From contig JAOYTL010000006.1 in NCBI GenBank assembly GCA_025846845.1, forward strand, positions 186,001-250,000: a stretch of DNA of 64,000 bases. Reading direction: 5' to 3'. Positions 52,202 through 60,710 of this stretch are shown piece by piece. A program made the position numbers and the translations under genes. Each line of letters begins with the position of its first letter. Position 1 is the first letter of the stretch. The notes beneath the pieces are model-generated. The model did not search any database, had not been told where the DNA came from, and saw only the letters and a program-made list of their open reading frames with translations. Source of the stretch: Alloboseaceae bacterium BT-24-1 (GTDB lineage Bacteria; Pseudomonadota; Alphaproteobacteria; Rhizobiales; Beijerinckiaceae).

Positions 52202-53041
52202 TCAGGGCCGCAAGGTTTCCGCCAAGATTTTGATCTCGGCATCGGAAAACTCGTGTGAAACCGCAAACCTCTCCTGGAAGAGCGGCGGTCGTGACCAACT
52301 TAGGTCATCGGGCGAGAGCCTGATCTCGCCTGTCGACTGGTCAACGGCGATGTTGCGTTCCGTAGATTGCCCGTCCGCCAGTACCGCGATGATCTTTAGC
52401 CGAACCTCATCGAGATCGATCGGCACCTCGCCGACAATCATGTCGCGGCCGGCCCGTTCGAGCCAGCTCGGCAGGGGCCTGCCATTCGCCTGGAGCACGC
52501 GATACTCGATTATCCGGGCATTCGGATCGGCAAGGCGACCACCGAATTCCAGGGTGAGCGTCCGATCGCGCAGGACCGATTGCGCGGTCATCTCGCCGGG
52601 ACCGGGATCAGGCGCTCCCGGGCGCGACTGAAGAGCCATCGTGAGGATGAACCCCTGCGTCTCCGGCAGGGTACGGTCCGTCAGGTTGCTGAACGGGTTG
52701 ACGGAGAGATAGCGCTCGATCTGGGACGGCTCGCGCGGATCATAACCGGGCAACGAGCGGCCGCTGACCAAAGGCTGGCCGGCGATGCCGTCCAGTGGCG
52801 CAAGGCCGTTCGTGGCCGACAGGATCGGACCCTGAATGGAAAGCGATGTCGACAGGTCGCCAAGATCCGACAGGGATCGGATCGCATCGAGGATGAACGG
52901 CTCGCCGACCGTGACCGTCTGGAGGGGATCCGGTAGTTCGACGACGGCGGGAGGGCGCGGCCCGTTCGAGCGCACGTGGGTATTCGGGGATTGGACACTG
53001 ATGATCACCTGGCCGGAGGTCACGCCGCCCCGACCGTCCGA
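52202..53041 (-). pseudogene. C-terminal fragment of an adhesin-like Ig-repeat protein, cut by an IS3-family element
   Basis: About 280 residues in an open minus-strand frame that enters directly from the insertion sequence at 53042. The residues upstream of that point are IS sequence, so the native start is lost. One segment (RVLQANGRPLPSWLERAGRD followed by VRLKIIAVLADGQ) has the putative-Ig (He_PIG-like) pattern found in large bacterial adhesins and cadherin-type repeats; the rest is low-complexity and proline-rich. No secretion signal is visible. It is best read as the tail of a much longer surface protein. Confidence 0.6.
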
Positions 53042-53104
53042 TGATCCACCCCCGTTGAATTGGTCCACCCTGAAGTATGTCTTTTGGCAGACAGGAGGAC
53101 CGAG

Positions 53105-53383
53105 ATGCCGAAGAAGCGCCATAAGCCCGAAGAGATCGTCGCGAAGTTGCGCCAGGTCGATGTGCTGGTTTCACAGGGCCAATCCGTTGCCGACGCGATC
53201 CGTTCGATCGGCGTGACGGAGGTGAGTTACTACCGCTGGCGCCGCGAGTTCGGCGGCCTGAAGTCGGATCAGGTGAAGCGGATGAAGGATCTGGAGGCCG
53301 AGAACGCCCGGCTCCGTCGCGCCGTCGCGGACCTGACGCTCGACAAGCTGATCCTGAAGGAGGCGGCTTCGGGAAACTGGTAA
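53105..53383 (+). CDS. IS3-family transposase OrfA
   Basis: A 92-residue OrfA starting at ATG 53105 after AGGAGG. It has the helix-turn-helix KRHKPEEIVAKLRQVDVLVS and SVADAIRSIGVTEVSYYRWR, then a leucine-zipper-like coiled coil (LEAENARLRRAVADLTLDKLI). It is intact. In IS3 elements OrfA is produced alone or as an OrfAB fusion through a -1 frameshift; the orfB frame begins around its stop codon. The downstream orfB is dead, so only OrfA can be made. Confidence 0.9.
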   Translation: MPKKRHKPEEIVAKLRQVDVLVSQGQSVADAIRSIGVTEVSYYRWRREFGGLKSDQVKRMKDLEAENARLRRAVADLTLDKLILKEAASGNW

Positions 53384-54284
53384 GCCCCGCGCGTCGCCGT
53401 GCCTGCATTGACCATGTCCGGCTCGTTCTAAAGGTGTCGGAGCGACGGGTCTGCCGCGTGCTCGGGCAGCACCGTTCGACCCAGCGCCGGATCCCGCGTG
53501 GACGAGACGACGAGGACAAACTCACCGCCGACATCGTTGAACTGGCCCGCCGTTACGCCGCTACGGCTATCGCAAGATCGCCGAGCTGCTGCGATCGACG
53601 GCAGGCTGGGTCGTCAACGACAAGCGGGTCGAGCGCATCTGGCGACGCGAGGGGCTGAAGGTTCCGGCCCGACAACCCAAACGCAGCCGTCTCTGGCTTG
53701 CGGACGGATCCTGCATCCGGCTGCGTGCCGAGCGGCCCAACCATGTCTGATCCTACGACTTTGTCGAGGACCGCACCCATGACGGGAGAAAATACCGGAT
53801 GCTCAACATCATTGATGAGTTCACGCATGAATGCCTGGCGATCCGCATCGACCGAAGGCTGAAGGTGATCGATGTCATCGACGTGCTCTCGGACCTGTTC
53901 ATCCTGCGCGGCGTGCCGGAGCATATTCGTTTAGACAACGGCCCCGAGTTCGTCGCCAAAGCCGTGCAGGATTGGATCGGCGCGGTTGGCGCGAAGACCG
54001 CCTACATCGCGCCCTGCAGTCCCTGGGAAAATGGTTTCATCGAGTCGTTCAATGCCAGGCTGCGCGACGAACTCCTCGACGGCGAGATCTTCTACACCCT
54101 CGCTGAGGCGAAGATCATCGTCGAAAGCTGGCGGCGGCACTTCAACACCGTGCGCCCCCATGGCTCGCTCGGATACAAGCCTCCCGCGCCGGAGGTCTTC
54201 ATCCCCACCATGACCGCGCGGGCGGCTGCGCAACTCGGACCTGCTACGCCGCCCGCGCTGGCCGCGAGGCCAACCATCCACTAA
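53383..54284 (+). pseudogene. IS3-family transposase OrfB, frameshift and nonsense
   Basis: The DDE transposase region is recognisable in three pieces. A one-base deletion near 53560 breaks the frame inside ELARRY (expected GRYGYRKIAELLR). In the restored frame the tryptophan codon expected in NHVWSYDFV is TGA at 53748-53750. The rest is open to 54284 and keeps NIIDEFTHECLA, the RLDNGPEF aspartate and the NGFIESFNARLRDELL glutamate. The element therefore cannot transpose by itself. Confidence 0.88.
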
Positions 54285-54318
54285 CAATCACCTTGGACCT
54301 CTCCGCGGGGGCGGATCA

Positions 54319-54560
54319 GTCTTCCAAACGGAGATATCCATATTCGGCGGCATCTTCTCGAATTGTTCGACAGCACGGACGTCGAGCTCGACCTGGACAC
54401 CCTGCCGCCAAAGCGATGCGAGGATATAGGCTAGCCGCTCTCTCTGCCCCGACGCGCTCAATGGATCACAGCCGTGGCGTTCAATGATAACCGCCCAAGC
54501 CGCTTCGAACGATTTCTCAAGCTGGACGAGGTCTTCCGGCGACGCAAAACTGAACGGCAT
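54319..54560 (-). pseudogene. small hypothetical gene truncated at its 3' end by the IS3 element
   Basis: From ATG 54560 (MPFSFASPEDLVQLEKSFEAAW) about 80 native residues run to the right IS end at 54318. The frame then takes a few codons from the IS and stops at 54288. The fold is probably helical and I do not recognise a function. It is not homologous to the adhesin fragment on the other side of the IS, so the element does not interrupt a single gene. Sequence between the two partial genes appears to have been lost. Confidence 0.65.
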
Positions 54561-54757
54561 GGCGTAGCCCCCCACACGGCAGCATACGCCTTTTGCCACA
54601 CCGGAAACAGGCGCCTTGCAACCGGCCGAGATGCCGTATTGCGGCCACATGCCGGCGCGAGCCTGGGGCGCTGTCCCATGCCCGGACGGCAAAGGGCGCC
54701 GGATCATCATAAAGCCCCCCAGCCCAATGATCCGGCGTCCTTTCGACCCCCCTTGGC

Positions 54758-54967
54758 TCACTCCGCCTTGAGATTTTCCGCCGAGGACTTTCCTGAGCGC
54801 TTGTCCGCGACAACCTCGTAGGAGATCTTCTGCCCGTCGCGCAGCTCGCGCAGACCGGCACGCTCCACGGCACTGATGTGAACGAACACGTCCTGGCCGC
54901 CATCATCAGGCTGAATGAAGCCGAAGCCCTTTGTAGAGTTGAACCACTTCACTGTTCCGCTAGCCAT
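54758..54967 (-). CDS. cspA: cold-shock protein (CspA family)
   Basis: A 69-residue cold-shock domain protein from ATG 54967 (MASGTVKWFNSTKGFGFIQP). RNP1 (KGFGFI) and RNP2 (DVFVHIS) are complete, so it should bind single-stranded RNA or DNA. The length matches the family. No other gene shares its strand immediately upstream; a leader of about 150 bases fits the regulated 5' UTR usual for csp genes. The small truncated gene follows downstream after about 200 bases. Confidence 0.95.
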   Translation of the reverse strand: MASGTVKWFNSTKGFGFIQPDDGGQDVFVHISAVERAGLRELRDGQKISYEVVADKRSGKSSAENLKAE

Positions 54968-55135
54968 GCCGCTCTCCTTGTCGAAGGCGGCACAATGGCT
55001 GTCTGCTGTCGAGGAGACAAGATCTTCAGTTCGCGACGCCTGCGCTGCCATATCCCCCTTTATGGATGGCCCGCCCCTCACCGGGTTGCGCTGCTAGGTT
55101 TGCAGCTCGGCTCACACGAGGAAGGAGCGGATTCA

Positions 55136-55430
55136 TGCAAATCGCGGTGCTTGGTGTTGATTTAAGCAAGAACAGCTGCAGCCTTGTCGGGTTAAACGAG
55201 GCGGGCCACGTCGTCCTGCGCCACCGCATGCGGCGTGAGACGGTTCTGAACTTCGGAGCCTCACTGTCCCCCTGCGTGATCGCCATGGAAGCGTGCTGCG
55301 GCGCGCACCATATGGGTCGCGCGCTGGCAGCCCAGGGTCATTCGATCAGGCTGATGTCGCCGGAGTGTCCGGCCCTATGTGAAGGCGCAGAAGAACGACG
55401 ATCGCGAAACAAGCCGCCTAACGGAGTAAC
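55136..55430 (+). pseudogene. IS110-family transposase N-terminal relic
   Basis: The frame from ATG 55136 gives GVDLSKNSCSLVGLNEAGHV and AMEACCGAHHMGRALAAQGH, which are the DEDD-type N-terminal motifs of IS110 transposases. Near 55365 the frame is lost and the expected RPYVKAQKNDDRE follows in another frame until about 55430. The C-terminal transposase_20 half is absent. It is a dead fragment, and no element ends are recognisable. Confidence 0.85.
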
Positions 55431-55765
55431 CGCTGTGTATATCCCAACGTTGAACGACATGTTCCAAACGCGCGTCAATGCAGAGCGGCGCGATCGCCGG
55501 GCGCTGCTGCGTTGAGCGGGCCGACACATCCGCTCCAGCGAGATGACAAATCCGTCCCCATCCGGTCGGAAATCGGCTTGGGTGTCTTCAGGCAGCGTCG
55601 CGCTAACTGCGGACACAGGCTCACTGCCCGGAACCAGACACTCCGAGTCGGCGGGGATTATGCAGTTAAGGTGACCATGAGCGAATTGGGATGAGTCTGC
55701 CTTCGGCATCGGGCTGACTGACTTGGACTCGTATATGCCGTCACTGTTCTACAAGCTCATCTCGG
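55431..55765. other. gene-free stretch
   Basis: Lies between the IS110 relic and the stop of the ABC ATPase gene. I see no gene, strong hairpin or dispersed repeat in it. It may hold decayed IS110 sequence and the 3' end of the transporter operon. Confidence 0.5.
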
Positions 55766-56557
55766 CTACTCGTTAACAATGGCCCGCAGGAAGCGACGCG
55801 TGCGCTCGTGGGTGGGGCTCGCGAAGAAGGTCCGGGCGGGCGCCTCCTCGACGATCTCGCCGCCGTCGAGCAGCATGGCGCGGCTGCCGACGTTCCTGGC
55901 GAAACCGATCTCGTGGGTGACGACCACCATGGTCATGCCGTGATCGTGGTGGACCTGTCGGATCACCTGCAGCACTTCTTCGCGCATCTCGGGGTCGAGC
56001 GCGGAGGTCGGCTCGTCGAACAGCATCAGCGTCGGTTCCATCGCCAGCGCCCGGGCGATGGCGACGCGTTGACGTTGGCCGCCGGAGAGCTGGAACGGGA
56101 AGACGTCAGCCTTCTCCGCCATGCCGACGCGTTCGAGCAGCTGCCGCCCGCGGTCGGTCGCGTCGCGCTGGGAGAGTCCGAGGATCTTCACCGGCGCGAT
56201 GGTGATGTTCTGCAGCGCCGTCATGTGCGGGAATAGATTGAAGTTCTGGAATACGAAACCGGTCGAGAGCCTGATTTTCTGCAGTTCGTCCGTCCGCGCG
56301 GCCGAAACCGAGCGCCCGTCCACGGCGATATCGCCGGAGTTGATCGTTTCCAGGCCGTTGATACAGCGCAGGAGCGTGCTCTTGCCGCAGCCGCTAGGGC
56401 CGCACAGCACCAGCACCTCGCCCTCGGCGACATCCAGCGAGATGCCGTTCAGCACGGGCACCGCGCCGTAGGACTTGCGGACGTCGCGGATGCGAATGAA
56501 GGCTTGGCGTTCGGCGGCGGGGGCTGTCGCCGCGGTGGCGATCAGATCGGTTGCCAT
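55766..56557 (-). CDS. ABC transporter ATP-binding protein, polar amino acid type
   Basis: A 263-residue ATPase of the GlnQ/HisP group. Walker A GPSGCGKST is at about residues 53-61, the signature LSGGQRQRVAIARAL near 157-171 and Walker B LMLFDEPTSALDPEM near 177-191, with the switch histidine in VVVTHEIGF. A 20-residue alanine-rich N-terminal extension precedes the core. The ATG lies inside the end of the permease gene (16-base overlap). The set lacks a second permease, so the channel is probably a homodimer. Confidence 0.92.
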   Translation of the reverse strand: MATDLIATAATAPAAERQAFIRIRDVRKSYGAVPVLNGISLDVAEGEVLVLCGPSGCGKSTLLRCINGLETINSGDIAVDGRSVSAARTDELQKIRLSTGFVFQNFNLFPHMTALQNITIAPVKILGLSQRDATDRGRQLLERVGMAEKADVFPFQLSGGQRQRVAIARALAMEPTLMLFDEPTSALDPEMREEVLQVIRQVHHDHGMTMVVVTHEIGFARNVGSRAMLLDGGEIVEEAPARTFFASPTHERTRRFLRAIVNE

Positions 56558-57210
56558 TTTTGCAGCCTTTCGAGCATCCGCATGAGGATCGTGTAGCCCC
56601 AGATCAGCGCCACGTAGAGAACCGCCGCGCCGGTGTAGAATTCGAGCGGCCGGAAGAACTGCACAGTGAGTTCCTGAGCCCGGAACATCACCTCCGGCAC
56701 GGCGATCAGAACCGTCACGGTGACGTTCTTGATGACGGTGATGTGCACGTTGGTCAGCGAAGGCAGCGTCGCGAAGAAGGCCTGCGGCAGCGTAATGTAG
56801 CGCATGACCTTCCAGCGCGAGAAGCCGAGCGACTGGGCCGCCTGCACCTGGGTCTGGGGTATGGCCTCAAGGCCGCCCCTAAAGGCTTCGCAAGCCAGCG
56901 CGGCGCCGTTCAGCGAGAGCGCGATCACCGAGCTCATGGTGGGGGAGAGCGAGACGCCGGTCAGGATCGGCATGACGTAGTGGATCCAGATCAGCAGCAC
57001 CACGACGGGCAGCGTGCGGAAAAGATCGACGAAGACGACCGATGCGCCGCGCGCAATCCACAACCGAGACATGCTCATCGCAGCGAGAGCGACGCCGAGC
57101 ACGGTGGAGAAGATGATCGCCGGAAAGCTTGTCCACCAGGCGTGCCAGAGGCCGCCTGCGAGATATGGTCCGTAGTCGTTGAGAACGCCGAACTGGAATG
57201 TGTAGTTCAT
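56542..57210 (-). CDS. ABC transporter permease, polar amino acid type
   Basis: A 222-residue His/Glu/Gln/Arg/opine-type permease from ATG 57210 (MNYTFQFGVLNDYGPYLAGG). About five membrane helices and the EAA loop QVQAAQSLGFSRWKVMRYI are visible. It overlaps the ATPase gene and follows the binding-protein gene by 76 bases. The motif SLNGAALACEAFRGGLEAIP is typical of the family. It should pass the bound amino acid or amino-acid-like anion into the cytoplasm. Confidence 0.92.
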   Translation of the reverse strand: MNYTFQFGVLNDYGPYLAGGLWHAWWTSFPAIIFSTVLGVALAAMSMSRLWIARGASVVFVDLFRTLPVVVLLIWIHYVMPILTGVSLSPTMSSVIALSLNGAALACEAFRGGLEAIPQTQVQAAQSLGFSRWKVMRYITLPQAFFATLPSLTNVHITVIKNVTVTVLIAVPEVMFRAQELTVQFFRPLEFYTGAAVLYVALIWGYTILMRMLERLQKWQPI

Positions 57211-57286
57211 GCTCTGGCCGCTCGGAAGGACGAGGAAAACGGAGCCGGTGCGCGAACCGAATGGCGGCGCACCGGTGGAGGCACGA

Positions 57287-58096
57287 TCAGCGCGGCCCGG
57301 TCGCCAGTTCGGGCGGCAGCTTCCACTTCTCGGCGAGCGTACGGTACAAGCCACGAAGCTGCATGGCGCGCACGTATGTGTTGAGGAAGGTGACGAGGTC
57401 CGGATCCCCGTAGCGGACGGCGTGGTTCATGCTGGTCCATTCGGTCTTGTCCGCCGGGAACCGGATGTTGCGCAGTTCGTCGGGGCGCTCCTCCGCCCGC
57501 AGAGCGTTCGAGACCGAGTCACCGATATAGGCTGTGGAGCGGCCTTGCATCACCTCCAGCACGGCGGCGGCGGTGTCGGATAGCGGATTGACCTTCGCGT
57601 TCTTGAAGGTGCGCTGCGCGAATTGCTGAGCGGCAGTTCCGGTCACGACGGAGACGGTGTTGCCGAGCTTGTCGAGATCCTCGAAGCTATTGATCGGGCC
57701 CTTAGCCTGCACCATCGCGGTCGAAGACAGGTAGCCGATCGGGTCCGTGAAGGCGACGGCGGTGGCGCGCTCGGGCGTCGCGCCGAGGCCGCTCATGATC
57801 ACGTCCCACTGGCCGGCTTGCAGACCGGCGACCAGTCCGGCCCAAGTGGTGTTGACGAGATGGACCTTGATGCCGGTCATCTGCTCGAAATTGCGGATGT
57901 CGTCGGCGATGAAGCCCTCGTACTCGCCCGTTTTCGGGTTCAGCAGGACGAAGCGGTTCCACGGCGCGACGCCGACGACCATCTTCTTTTCCTTGATGAT
58001 CTTGTCGAGCGTCGGCCCGGCCTGGGCGGGCGAGGCGGTCAGCGCCATGGCGAAGGCCATGGCTGCGGTCACTGCTGCTGCTATGCGTCTGAACAT
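57287..58096 (-). CDS. ABC transporter substrate-binding protein, family 3 (amino acid type)
   Basis: A 269-residue family 3 binding protein with a Sec signal peptide (MFRRIAAAVTAAMAFAMALTASPAQAG). The mature chain has TLDKIIKEKKMVVGVAPWNRF and the conserved DVIMSGLGATPERATAVAFTDP. The pocket arginine usually contacting an alpha-carboxylate is at the ATPERA motif. It lies between the permease and the TPP enzyme and is transcribed with both. The ligand is unknown. Confidence 0.9.
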   Translation of the reverse strand: MFRRIAAAVTAAMAFAMALTASPAQAGPTLDKIIKEKKMVVGVAPWNRFVLLNPKTGEYEGFIADDIRNFEQMTGIKVHLVNTTWAGLVAGLQAGQWDVIMSGLGATPERATAVAFTDPIGYLSSTAMVQAKGPINSFEDLDKLGNTVSVVTGTAAQQFAQRTFKNAKVNPLSDTAAAVLEVMQGRSTAYIGDSVSNALRAEERPDELRNIRFPADKTEWTSMNHAVRYGDPDLVTFLNTYVRAMQLRGLYRTLAEKWKLPPELATGPR

Positions 58097-58151
58097 GGTG
58101 CTCCCCTTTTTGATTGGGGCGACATGGCGCCGCCCATGATGAAAGGCTCCG

Positions 58152-59870
58152 TCAGTGGACGGCGTCGGCCGCCAGGATCGTCTCGAAGCCGACGATCGGC
58201 GCGGTCGCGTCCGGATCGATCCTGACGTCGAGCACGTAGGGCTTGCCGGCGCCGCGCGCGCGTTTCAGCCCCGCGGCGATCTGCGCCGGATCGGTGATGC
58301 GCTCGCCGCCGCACTTCAGCACGTGCCCCAGCTCGGCGAAGTCGATGTCGAGGAAATCGCACTCCAGATAACGGCCCATCACCTTCTGCTCCCAATGACG
58401 CTGGAAGCCGAGCGTGCCGTTGTTGAAGACGACGACCGTAACCTCGACGCCGTAGCGTGCCGCGGTCTCGAGCTCGTTGAAGACGTAGCCGAAGGCGCCG
58501 TCGCCGGTGACGCAAACGACGTCGCGCGCAGGATCGGCCATCTTGGCGCCGATCGCGGCGGGCAAGCTCCAGCCGATCCCACCGGTGCCGCGCGGTGAAA
58601 GGATGAAGCGGCCGGCGCGCGGCACGTCGACATGGCTCATCGCCCAGCCGGTGACGTAGCTCGCATCCGTCACGATCAGCGTGCTGTCGTCGCTGCTGTC
58701 CGAGATGTCGGCAAGAAGCCGCTCTGGCCGGATCGGAACCTGCGAGGACTTGCCGACGACGTCGAACTCTTCGCGCCAGCTCTTTGCCAGTTCGGCGACC
58801 CGCGCTCGCGCTACCCTGTCTGTCCGGGCGAGGCCGTGCTCGGCACAGTGCGCGAGGAGGTCGCGCAGCGTGTCGCGCACGTCGCCGACCATCGGCACAT
58901 CGGTCGGGAAATTGCGACCGATCTCGACAGGGTCGATGTCGAGATGGATCAGCTTCGTGCCGGGCCTCGGCAGCGACCAGTCACTATAGCAGATCTGCCC
59001 GGTGCGCGAGCCGAGCACGAAGACGAGGTCGGCCTCGGCGAAGAGCGTGTTCGGGATGCTCCCGCGCCCATAGCGGCCGCCGGTCGTCGAACCCAGCGGC
59101 CCGGCCGCCAGCGGATGGGCATCGGCAATGGTGCCGCGACCGGTCATCGTCGTCGCGACCGGCATGTCGAACAGCTCGGCCAGCAGCCGCACCTCATCCT
59201 CCGCGCCGGAAATGATGGTGCCGCCGCCGGCGATCAGCAGCGGCCGGCGGGCGCCGGTGAGCAGCTCCGCCGCCTGTGCGATCGCTTCGCGGCTGGCCCG
59301 CACCCGGTTGGCCGGGAAATGGGTGTAGGCCGACTCTGCGTGTACCGCCGCTTCTGTCTCGGCCGCCATGACGTCACCGGGGCAAAGCAGCACGACCGGG
59401 CCCGGACGGCCCGTGGTCGCGATCCGGAACGCCTTGCGGACCGCGTCGCCGACCTGCTCGGGCAGGTCGATGCGGATGACTTCCTTGACGTAGGGCCCGA
59501 GCGCGCCGGCATGGTCGAGCGCGCTGCTCGCATGTTTGTTCTTCAGGCGCAGCGCATGGTCCTGCACCAGCGCGATGACCGGCACGGAGGAGCGCTGTGC
59601 CTCGAGCAGCCCCGTGATCAGGTTGGTCGCGCCGGGGCCGAAGGTGGCCGCGCAGACGCCGGGGCGGCCGGTTACCTGGGCATAGCCATGGGCCATGATT
59701 GCCGCATGCTTCTCGTCTCGCACGGTCACGATGCGCGTGAACGCGCGGTCGACGGCATGGAAGACGTGGATCGGGTCTTCCATGCCGAACAGGCAGGTTA
59801 CACCGTAACTTTTCAGCGTCGCATAGAGCAGCGCCCCGCCTGTGCCTCGCATGGCCATCTCCGTTGACAT
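58152..59870 (-). CDS. thiamine-diphosphate-dependent enzyme, acetolactate-synthase-like
   Basis: A 572-residue three-domain TPP protein from ATG 59870. The activating glutamate is Glu53 (VRDEKHAAIMAHGYA). The central domain contains GTIADAHPLAAGP, and the C-terminal TPP motif is GDGAFGYVFNELETAARYG ending in NN. The overall type matches acetolactate synthase, benzoylformate decarboxylase or related 2-keto-acid decarboxylases. Its N-terminus does not match sulfoacetaldehyde acetyltransferase (Xsc). It is the first gene of an operon with an amino-acid-type transporter, so it likely decarboxylates or ligates a keto acid made from the imported compound. Divergent from the IclR regulator. Confidence 0.85.
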   Translation of the reverse strand: MSTEMAMRGTGGALLYATLKSYGVTCLFGMEDPIHVFHAVDRAFTRIVTVRDEKHAAIMAHGYAQVTGRPGVCAATFGPGATNLITGLLEAQRSSVPVIALVQDHALRLKNKHASSALDHAGALGPYVKEVIRIDLPEQVGDAVRKAFRIATTGRPGPVVLLCPGDVMAAETEAAVHAESAYTHFPANRVRASREAIAQAAELLTGARRPLLIAGGGTIISGAEDEVRLLAELFDMPVATTMTGRGTIADAHPLAAGPLGSTTGGRYGRGSIPNTLFAEADLVFVLGSRTGQICYSDWSLPRPGTKLIHLDIDPVEIGRNFPTDVPMVGDVRDTLRDLLAHCAEHGLARTDRVARARVAELAKSWREEFDVVGKSSQVPIRPERLLADISDSSDDSTLIVTDASYVTGWAMSHVDVPRAGRFILSPRGTGGIGWSLPAAIGAKMADPARDVVCVTGDGAFGYVFNELETAARYGVEVTVVVFNNGTLGFQRHWEQKVMGRYLECDFLDIDFAELGHVLKCGGERITDPAQIAAGLKRARGAGKPYVLDVRIDPDATAPIVGFETILAADAVH

Positions 59871-59886
59871 TTCTATACAGTTGCGT

Positions 59887-59908
59887 ATTATGCAACACGT
59901 TGCATAAT
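59887..59908. promoter_or_regulatory. perfect IclR-type palindrome in the divergent promoter
   Basis: ATTATGCAAC and GTTGCATAAT form perfect 10-bp arms separated by two bases (AC). It lies 17 bases before the TPP-enzyme ATG and 49 before the IclR ATG. Its size and place fit an IclR operator that controls both directions. Confidence 0.8.
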
Positions 59909-59957
59909 CATCGTGACGCTGGTGTCGTGCCGCGTCAAGACGAGAAATCGAACGCGG

Positions 59958-60710
59958 ATGAAATCGATCGAGAAGGCCGTCTCGGCCCTGCGGCTGATGG
60001 TGGATTCGGGAGGAGAGCTTCGGGTCGGCGACGTCAGTCGCCACCTCAAGGTCAACCGCAGCACGGCCTCGCGGCTGCTCGCCTCGCTGGCTGCCGGCGG
60101 GCTGATAGAGCAGGACCCCGTCAGCCAGCGCTATGGCGCCGGCATGCTCTCGGTCGAGCTTGCGGCGAATTTCCACCGCCGTTTCGACGTGGTCGAGCAG
60201 GCGCAGAAGGAGATGGATTCGCTGGCGCGGGAGATCGGGCACACCGTTTGGCTCGGCGTGCTGTCCGGAACCGAGGTGGTGGTGTTGAAGACCGCGCGCG
60301 GCTCGCAGCCGATCCAGTTCGCGGTCGAGCCGGGCCATCGGCTGCCGGCGCACGCGGCGGCGATGGGCAAGGCGCTACTTGCGCTGAAACCCGACTCCGA
60401 AGTACGCGAACTTTTCAAAGATGCGCTGCCTGCCGCCACCAAGCAGACGGTGGCGACTTTGGAGCGTTTGCAGACGGAGATCGTGCAGACAAGGCTGCGC
60501 GGCTACGGCGTCTCTGACCAAGAACTGTTTGAAGGGGTCAAGGCGATCTCGATCGCGCTGGAAAGCCCCCACGGTTCGCCCATCGCCGTCAGCGTATCCT
60601 ATCCGCTGTTCACGATCGAGAATGGCAACGATCAGCAGATCGCCGAGGCCCTTCTAAGCTTCGGCCGTCGGTTCGGCGCCCGGATCGGGGACGTTCGCTG
60701 GACCCGTTAG
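59958..60710 (+). CDS. IclR-family transcriptional regulator
   Basis: A 250-residue IclR protein from ATG 59958 (MKSIEKAVSALRLM). The winged helix is at about residues 4-65 (ELRVGDVSRHLKVNRSTASRLLASL), and the effector domain runs from about 80 with GHRLPAHAAAMGKALLAL, the conserved IclR loop, and ends GARIGDVRW. It is divergent from the TPP-enzyme/transporter operon and is its probable regulator through the palindrome at 59887. The effector is likely a keto acid or aromatic acid. Confidence 0.93.
   Translation: MKSIEKAVSALRLMVDSGGELRVGDVSRHLKVNRSTASRLLASLAAGGLIEQDPVSQRYGAGMLSVELAANFHRRFDVVEQAQKEMDSLAREIGHTVWLGVLSGTEVVVLKTARGSQPIQFAVEPGHRLPAHAAAMGKALLALKPDSEVRELFKDALPAATKQTVATLERLQTEIVQTRLRGYGVSDQELFEGVKAISIALESPHGSPIAVSVSYPLFTIENGNDQQIAEALLSFGRRFGARIGDVRWTR

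Larger units (their letters stand above)
53042..54318 (+). mobile_element. IS3-family insertion sequence, inactive
   Basis: The ends are imperfect inverted repeats: TGATCC-A-CCCCCG then GGTCCA at the left (from 53042), and TGATCC-G-CCCCCG then GGTCCA on the minus strand at the right (to 54318). Length is about 1277 bp, normal for IS3. It carries orfA and a broken orfB. The bases just outside the ends do not match as a 3-4 bp target duplication, and both neighbours are truncated genes, which suggests an adjacent deletion after insertion. Confidence 0.85.

Noticed and set aside
53105..54284. An active IS3 transposase through programmed frameshifting.
   Set aside because: Even allowing a -1 frameshift between orfA and orfB, the orfB frame has a further one-base deletion near 53560 and an in-frame TGA at 53748.
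58152..59870. Sulfoacetaldehyde acetyltransferase (Xsc) as the identity of the TPP enzyme, which would have linked it to the sulfonate operon.
   Set aside because: The N-terminal region and the area around the activating glutamate do not match Xsc as I know it, and the neighbours are an amino-acid-type transporter. No phosphate acetyltransferase is adjacent.
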